A DNA stretch of 64,000 nucleotides from Talpa occidentalis (Eukaryota; Chordata; Mammalia; Eulipotyphla; Talpidae), in the NCBI RefSeq assembly GCF_014898055.3, contig NW_023604295.1, positions 73,186,301 through 73,250,300 of the forward strand. Direction: 5' to 3'. The notes below the pieces were generated by a model. The model saw only the letters and a program-made list of their open reading frames with translations, was not told the origin of the DNA and made no database searches. Shown one piece after another: positions 56,920 to 64,000 of the stretch; position 1 is the first letter of the stretch, and each line of letters begins with the position of its first letter. The position numbers were made by a program, and so were the translations under genes.

Positions 56920-57530
56920 ATGTAAACTGGTCCAGCCCCTATAGAAAACAGTATTGAGATTTCCCAAATATTAAAAGTAAACCTGTAATATGATCCAGCA
57001 GTTCTAGGCCTCTGTATCTATATGAAGAATACATAAATATTAAACCAAAGGATATATGTACTCCTCATTTCATTGTAGCACTGTTCATAATAGCCAACAT
57101 AGAGAACCTGTGCCCAACAGCAGATGAATGAACAAGGTGTGGTGTGAATACAGGATGGAACGCGAGTCACAATGATGAAATCTTACCATCTTCAGCAACA
57201 TGGTTGGAACTGAAAGGAGTAATGATAAGTGAAGTAAGTTAAAAGATGAAAGACATATATCAGATAGAATGTATACTGGAACAGACAAAACTAAATAAAG
57301 ACAAACCCTAGAAATCTGACTGATTTAGGTTACAAGAAGGGGTGGGGAGGGGATTGAGCAGCAAAGCATATAAGGGATCTAATGGGCTATGGTGAAGGAT
57401 TATGGGTTCTCTGGTGGTGGGCGTGGTATGATAACATTCAACCCAAGAAGTATGAACCTGCACCCCTAAAGCATATACCATGTTGTAAACCAATGGTACC
57501 TCACTAAAAAATACAATTAAAAAAAATCTA
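56920..57530 (+). mobile_element. L1 3' end, sense
   Basis: Sense ORF2 tail landmarks are 'taatatgatccagcagttct', 'catttcattgtagcactgtt', 'cataatagccaacatagaga' and 'gatgaatgaacaaggtgtgg'. The 3'UTR follows, with 'gtatgaacctgcacccctaa' and a final A-rich end near 57530. No intact frame. Confidence 0.9.
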
Positions 57531-58816
57531 AAAATAGAATGTGTTAAATGAGATAAAAATACTGAAAATAATAAATTTCTACCCCTTTTACAGTACTTAA
57601 TAATTTTCAGAGTATTATAGAGTATTATCAATTATTTGATAATAATCTGTATTATCATTTATTTCAAATTGGATAAATACCATGATTTTGTGTACGAGGC
57701 AGTGTTGCCATATTTTAAAGAATAAGAAATTATTATTTGTATTTTACAAAAAGAAATTAATTCCCAAGTGAAAAGGGTGTCATTACAGAAACCAGGTCAA
57801 ACTCCGCTTGTTAATGGAAATGATAAAGCAAATTAAACCTTAGGCTTGAACTGGGACACACATCATATGAGGATTATTGGCAAACTTCATAAGCAGAAAC
57901 AGGGGGGAAGTTTCTTGTTACCTATTAACTTGTAATGGTTGGGGGAGTTTCACTTTGGTAAGAAATCCTTAGTATTGAAAGGGAAACTAAATATTTTTTC
58001 AAGATTTGTCACATGGAAGTGTGTGTAGATAGATTATTTTATTGTCCAAAGAATAAAACTGGAACAATAAGCAAACTAATTTTATCAAAATGCAATGTCT
58101 GTGATAATGGAATAGTATAATGATGAAATGGTCTAGCCAGGAAAATAAGAGTTCTTCTAGAACCTGAAAACCAGCTGTTCAAGGGAGATTCTTATTAAAA
58201 AAAAAAGTTAAATATTATATTTCTTCTCTGGTCGCTCTATCCCTAAAAATCCATAATCTTAAAATGTTAAGATCTTGGAATGTAAATCTTTATTATGTAT
58301 AGCTTGATCTTGTATACATATACTTTTATTATGATTTTCAAAGATTTTATTTTAAAATTCTGCCTCGGTACAATTCCTCAATATTACATTTCACTCAAGC
58401 ACCCTGCCAGTATTTTTGAAAAATTATGCCAAAATACTTTACAGTGTCTTTCATTTTAAATATCGAATTTCTCCCTATATTTAAAATTGACAACTAGGAA
58501 AAGTAAGGTTGATTATTTTATGGATGCTTACTAGGGCTGCTCATTTTCCTTTTTAAATATCACTTTTTCCAAAGATGACAATAGAAGTTAGATCATATCC
58601 CAGAAGAAGTCTGTGTGCACCAAGGAAGGTGATGATGATGACCTCCTAAGATATTCACATTAAAGTAAAGCCTATGTTGACTCGTTTGATCTAAAATAAT
58701 TTGTAATGTAGCTTTCACTGTATAAAAGAGATTGTGATAATCAACCCATCCATTTTGTTGCAAAAAAAAAAGGGACACATTTAACTATTAAGCGATATTT
58801 TGCATATTTTATAAAA
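57531..58816. other. Unrecognised AT-rich DNA
   Basis: No supported feature. Confidence 0.45.
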
Positions 58817-58905
58817 ATTTGATTTAATAGATTGGATTAAAAGGCTGTTAGTTGTACAAATAACATAAAAGACAGCAAAGCTTGGCTTCTCTCATTATGT
58901 GGAAA
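58817..58905. repeat. Copy 1 of a diverged ~85-bp direct repeat
   Basis: Block gttagttgtacaaataac with neighbouring gacagcaaagcttggcttct aligns with 59717-59800 at an offset of 900 bp. Confidence 0.6.
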
Positions 58906-59716
58906 TTTGAATTGTTCTAGGTCACCAAAGCAAAATGAAAATGGGTTGGGATCAGGAGGCACTCTTTCATGCTGGGTTGTACTGTTCCCATTGTTTCATT
59001 GTCAGCAGGAATTGAAAAGAAGCAGATTGTATCTGTTGCTTTTTGGTTGTCATATGAATCATTCCCAAAGAATGAACACTTAGCTAAGGATTGGTGAGCA
59101 CCAGAGAATGGATCTGGGGCCTCTTCTTTCTTTTTACCTTTTGACTATGAAATGTATTACTTGACAAATGAAAAAAGTATCATGGTGATTTATTTTCCCA
59201 AGATAGAGGACATGACATATCTTTCTGCTATCTAGTCATATTGTTGAAATTTATTTTGAGAAATCCATCTTCGGTTACACAATGCTGATTAATGGTCATA
59301 GTAAGTACATGTTTGTACGATTTGAATATGGCAAAGCTGATTAACTCCGGAGCTCTACTTAAGTTTATATTCTTCAGGTAGATACCTAGTTTAACATTAA
59401 TATAAGTAGCCCGATCAAATAAGCTACTGAATGGATTTCTGTATGTTTTCTTGAACATGTATGCCACACTGCCAGTCTTCTTTTATTTAAACACAAAGTA
59501 ATTTATATTCGTTTCACTGAGTATTCAATTGTCAAATGCATTTTGTGGAAAAATATATAAATATATATTTTGTATTTAATAATAAGATAGTCACTTCTCT
59601 TAGATTTGAGCCTATTTATAATATTTCACTAAAAAGGATACATGACAATTTTTCAGAGGCACCAAAGCCCTGAAATGTAAGCATTTCTAAAGAAAGGACT
59701 GCAAAAGTATCTTCAA
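58906..59716. other. Unrecognised DNA between repeat copies
   Basis: No supported feature. The 79-codon minus frame at 59228-59467 has no domain. Confidence 0.4.
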
Positions 59717-59800
59717 ATATTGATTAAATAGCTTCTATTAAAGACTCTTAGTTGCACAAATGACCTAAACAGACAACAAAGATTGGCGTTTCTTAAAATT
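59717..59800. repeat. Copy 2 of the diverged direct repeat
   Basis: cttagttgcacaaatgac and agacaacaaagattggcgtt, in the same order and spacing as copy 1. Confidence 0.6.
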
Positions 59801-59864
59801 TCCCGTTGCATTTTTTTATTAACTGTGTATAATATAAATAAAACAGTTCCTAGATTTGACTGCT

Positions 59865-60045
59865 AATTATATATTAAGTGCTATACATAAATGAATTCAT
59901 TCCTCTTTACTGAAGGAGAATGGGTGAGTCAGAGAGGTTAAGTGACTGGCTGGGAGTCCCACAGATAGTAAATGACGAGCTGGGATTTGAACCCAAGAAG
60001 TTCAGGACCAGAGAAAACTGCCCATGCATAAATCATACTCTCACA
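59865..60045 (-). repeat. MIR SINE, antisense
   Basis: 'gtcagagaggttaagtgact', 'ggctgggagtcccacagata' and 'gagctgggatttgaaccca' are the reverse MIR core with high similarity. Confidence 0.8.
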
Positions 60046-60802
60046 ATCATTTTGCTGAATTTGTCCTTGAGAGGTATGATCATATATAGTTCCGTTGTAT
60101 CACAAAAGCAAATAATTTTAAAAGGATTAATATAATTTACTTTTAGTTTTAAATGACAAAGTAAATAATCTTTGTTTTTCATAATAGAGAAAAAATTACC
60201 TGCTGTCCTCTAAGAGAGCCCTCAATGTACCTATAAATTGATTCCCTCTTTATGTTCTCTCACAGTTATTTCTTACTTTTCCACTTTATTTAAATTTCCA
60301 AATGTTTGAGACACACTCACATTCCCTTTCAGTATTTCAAAGTTATGTAAGTTTTTTAACCAGAAGATTCTCTTTGATAGTGAAAAGATATTATTTTTCC
60401 TTTTTGGAAATAGTTTTATATATTGTGATTACATTTATATGACTCATCAGACCTTCTCCAAAGTGTATTAGCTGATGCTTGTCTTTTTTTGAGGGATGGA
60501 GGAATAAATAAAATAGTATAGGAATATTGCATGAGACTACTTGAAGCATGTTAGGGTTTGCCAAACCAGGGTATTTAAGTAGCATTCTAAGAATTTGAAT
60601 GTAGGGACCTATGGATATAGGGAATATTTAAAATATTGTGATATTTAATTTCATATGTTCAAGTACAAATAACCTTTGTATAATCTAAATAATAAGAATA
60701 AATAACATCATAATACTAAGTGAATGTGAATTTCCAGAATCTAAGCAGATATTCTCATCTGACTCACACAGTGCTCTGAGTTTTGTCTCGTTAAAGGATT
60801 CT
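60046..60802. other. Unrecognised AT-rich DNA
   Basis: No supported feature. Confidence 0.45.
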
Positions 60803-60819
60803 TGGTCTGTCCATTTTTT

Positions 60820-61093
60820 TTTTAAGATTGATTGATTGATTGATTGATTTATACAAGAACCAGGGTACAGGCCAGATGTGCAGGAGGGTGAGAGGATCCA
60901 CCAGAGACAGAGTAGGGAACAGAACAGGCAGGCCGACGAAATATACTGCTGAGGGGAGCAGCGGGCAAGGCAGGAGAGGTCTGCTGTGCCATGTGGGACC
61001 CTCACTGGCCAGCCAGGATCGAACCAGCGCTACAGAGGCTGCAGGCAGCTTCACAGCGTGGCACTCAACCGCCTGCGCCACCAGGGGAAGCCC
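60820..61093 (-). repeat. tRNA-derived SINE, intermediate subfamily, (GATT)n tail, 17-bp TSD
   Basis: Reverse full-length copy. The usual ATTT tail repeat has drifted to (GATT)5. TSD tggtctgtccatttttt at 60803-60819 and 61094-61110 is perfect. Confidence 0.96.
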
Positions 61094-61239
61094 TGGTCTG
61101 TCCATTTTTTACTCTCCCTTGTACCACAGTTGCTCAAGATACCATCAGCTCTCAGCCAAAAGATTGTGAGATTTTCCTCTTTGATCTCTTTATTTGTATT
61201 CTGTCTCCCTGAGAACCATTTTCTGCAGGCAGACCAAGC

Positions 61240-61830
61240 ATAATCTTCTCAAAAGCATAAATCAGAATATGCAACTCTTTTCTTCACACTCTTTGGAATT
61301 TCTTGTTGATCAAAGATATGAATTCACAGAAAAATAAACTCATAGATTTTAATTTGGGTTACAGGACATTGCATGCTCATGCTCCATTCTGGCCTTACCT
61401 GATCCTATTTTCTCCTGATTCACTATAATTTGACTATGTGCTCATCTTGCTCATTTTCCAACACTGAAAATCTACCTTGAAGTTTTTGTACTTAATTTCC
61501 CTGATGGGAAATCTTCCCCAGAGCTCTCCTTATTCACATTTCACATTTAGTGTCACTTCCCAGAGACGTTCTTTGGCTTTCCCAGAATCTAGAGAAACTA
61601 TTCTCTTTTTGTCACACATCATGTGAGTTTTAGATCTTACCAAGTTAATTACTTTCAGCAGTCTTTTTTCATATATGTTGGTGGAGGAGTATCTCTCTAT
61701 AAGAGTTGTCTATCCATCTCCATGAAACCAGGTCATTGGGTTTTGCTTTTTGCTTTTCATTTTTCTTTTGACTTTCCAGTGCCTAGAAGAATAATAGGTG
61801 CTAAATAAATGTCTTTTGAACTTGAAATAT
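61240..61830 (+). repeat. L2 LINE 3' region with intact terminus, sense
   Basis: 'gaaatcttccccagagctct', 'agtgtcacttcccagagacg', 'ttctttggctttcccagaa' and the end 'ccagtgcctagaagaataat' plus 'ggtgctaaataaatgtct' follow the L2 3' end order. Confidence 0.8.
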
Positions 61831-63621
61831 TGGTTTCCATTAATCTCTGTGAGGCAACAAATAGGCATTATGAAAATGGGGAAATGTCGAGAGTGTTTAT
61901 CATCTGAAGCTTGATGGCCAGTGTGAGGCCAAGTGAGAGGAGGACAAAGGAATCTTAGTTTTCAGTCAAGCTTTTCCTTCAACGTACTCTTTATTTTTCC
62001 ACTGGTTCCATTATTTATGCAGCATATGATAGAATTTCACAGTTAATTTTTTGAGTGCTACACTTGTTACACATGTATAATTTTTGTATAACTTGTCTAC
62101 TCTGAATAATTATGAGAATTGTGCAAATTCTTGGGGATTTACTTAAGCAATAAACAGATTAACACTACTGTGGGGATACATCTGTACTACTCAGTTGAGG
62201 AAAATGCATAATTTAGAAATTGAGCTACCTCTTCTATATAACACAATCCAGCTGTTGCAGATACACCAGGGCTTTCCTAATAGAAGGAAAACTTGATTTT
62301 CCTACAAATTGGTCATAAAAATAGTAGCAAAGAAGGATATTCTATTTCTATATCATATGAAGGATATGACATTTTATGAACTCAAAGATACGGTCAGTTC
62401 TGTATAGATTGATGGTAGCATAATCTCAACCTCATGTATGATACTGTGAAACTCTTTGCATATGGTATTTAATAGTCTTGTTTGTGCTTTGACTTTGGGA
62501 TTGATGATTTAATTAGTAAGGGTGCGCATGGACAGATGTATGCAGAGATAGTTTTCTGTGGAAATGAATGCTTAAAAAACTAATGATATGTTTAATTCAT
62601 CATTTTAATTGGAAATTAGTACAGATCTCTCACCTTCACAAAAGAAAAATCCATCCTAATTTTAAAATCACTAGAATTTAAAGCATGTAGATGTTTAGGA
62701 CTTCAGCTGACACACAATTCTGAAATCATAATTGAAGGGCCTTCTAAAGCAGAGTGGCCAATTTTTTCCAACACATCTCATATGCCACAGTTTGAATAAA
62801 TGTAAAAGAAAAAGAAATGAATGCATATGACTTCAATGCATATATAGTTATTTTTCCTTGTTTTGCTGTTGCTTTGGAAATACTTAAAAACCAAGAATCA
62901 TCTTAAATGGAATGCTTTTGTATTTGTTCCTCCATTTCTTCATTGATGGAAGTTTCTTGGGTACCTGAGTGTCAACCCCACTCTGAGGGATGTGAAATGA
63001 TGCACAGTGCTTGGGGAAATCTGTCAAGCAAAGATATATCTGTCAATAAATAAGAAATATGCATTCAGTGATATTTTCTAGTAATGGGAATGGCTTTTTT
63101 GATGATCTTTTTTATGCTCTCAGACCTAGATTTCATTGCTAGCAAATGCAGGTATTCGTCAGGAACGATATCTACCTGTATTTCTTTTTTTTTTTTTTCT
63201 AGTCTATATGATGCCGACATATCCTATAATCTCTAAGACTCATCTCCAGCATCCTGGGTGTCTTGCTACCTTCCTTAAACTCCTGAAATGGACTGATAAC
63301 CTCTCATTTGAACTTCAATAGTAGACAGTATATACAGGGAATTTGACAAATCAATTCATACTTGTAGGTTTCCAGTTTGGGTTTATATTTATTCACCATA
63401 TTATTCTCAAAAAGATATTTTGGCCATCTTTAATCTGAGGGCTTTTTCAAGAGGATTGTGTATATATCGTCATTTCACCACAATCCGTAACACAATACTT
63501 TGAATTCATGTGGCTTATACACAGGCTACCTGAACACTTGGGCTAAATCAGATTGATAGCATATTTTGTTCAAGTAAGCCACAGCCCCAGCAGCTATTAA
63601 TCCAAATTTTATGCTCATTAT
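61831..63621. other. Unrecognised SINE-free DNA
   Basis: No named repeat, RNA gene or credible frame. A poly-T run lies at 63186-63199. Confidence 0.45.
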
Positions 63622-63802
63622 TTAAATTAGTGACTCTCAGTTTGCAATCCCTGGACCAGCTGCATTATTTGCTTCACAAAACTCAAAAATGCACTTAGAG
63701 ACCCTAAGTTCATCATGATAAGTCAGAAACTCTGGAGATTGTATTCATAGTCAGGTGATTTTTAGATCTACTAAAGTGTGAAACTGCTGGCCTAAGCTAA
63801 GA
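63622..63802 (-). repeat. hAT-type MITE (MER5-like), antisense
   Basis: 'gcaatccctggaccagctgc', 'aagtcagaaactctggagat', 'catagtcaggtgatttttag' and 'actaaagtgtgaaactgctg' match the reverse of cagtggttctcaaactttag ... tggtccggggacc in order. Nearly full length. Confidence 0.75.
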
Positions 63803-64000
63803 AGAATGAGTAGTAATGTATATAGTCAAAATACAATTTAATATTTCAACTCTGATGTTATGATGCTATGACAAATAAAAGTCAATCTGAGATCCAAAGA
63901 TAATATATGTAAAATACTTGGAATAATGCCTCTTACTGCACAAGTGTGCAGTGTATGCAAGCTAGATCATTGCAGATCATTTAAGATAGTTAAAAACTGA

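Noticed and set aside
1..64000. CRISPR array, prokaryotic operon, phage or plasmid features
   Set aside because: Composition and repeat content are mammalian. No regularly spaced identical repeats with unique spacers and no gene-dense stretches exist.

Overview
The window is AT-rich mammalian nuclear DNA with no protein-coding gene I can support. The longest open frames (about 110-156 codons) all fall in interspersed repeats or lack any recognisable domain. What identifies a placental mammal is the repeat content: ancient L2 and MIR copies, hAT-type MITEs, a MaLR LTR, 5'-truncated L1 copies on both strands, and about 24 copies of one tRNA-derived SINE. The full SINE copies are roughly 260-310 bp. 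They begin with a GGGCCTCCC-type head, carry Pol III A-box and B-box sequences, and end in a (TAAA)n/ATCTTT-A(n) tail. The head resembles tRNA-derived SINEs of Laurasiatheria, but the body is not one I can name with certainty. A pangolin or another laurasiatherian lineage is a guess. The window looks like gene-poor intergenic or long-intron sequence.

Layout. 0-10.2 kb is SINE-dense (ten copies, including two tail-to-tail pairs at 4.5-6.2 kb) around an L2 relic at 0.9-1.45 kb. 10.2-18.6 kb has old DNA transposons (one essentially full-length relic at 11.15-11.63 kb), MIRs, an apparent L1-SINE chimeric insertion at 15.66-16.16 kb and a MaLR LTR at 18.25-18.62 kb. 19.4-26.7 kb has several young SINEs, among them a SINE-in-SINE nest at 21.28-21.78 kb, plus MIRs and two L1 3' ends. 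26.7-34.8 kb is a SINE-free desert with a strong CTCF-like motif at 28.54 kb. 36.5-41.3 kb is an old antisense L1 interrupted by a younger antisense L1, a SINE and a tailless SINE head. 41.3-64 kb has an (AT)33 microsatellite, further SINEs, sense and antisense L1 3' ends, and long L2 copies at 48.4, 50.2-51.7 and 61.2-61.8 kb.

No multi-gene pathway or novel encoded system is present. The unusual content is structural: retrotransposition by-products (chimera, tailless SINE, nested inverted SINE, a shared tail tag that looks like a 3' transduction), a 96-bp near-identical copy shared by two nested L1s, and a template-switch palindrome. Family names come from recall of consensus sequences, not from a database search. 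Repeat edges without target-site duplications are approximate.
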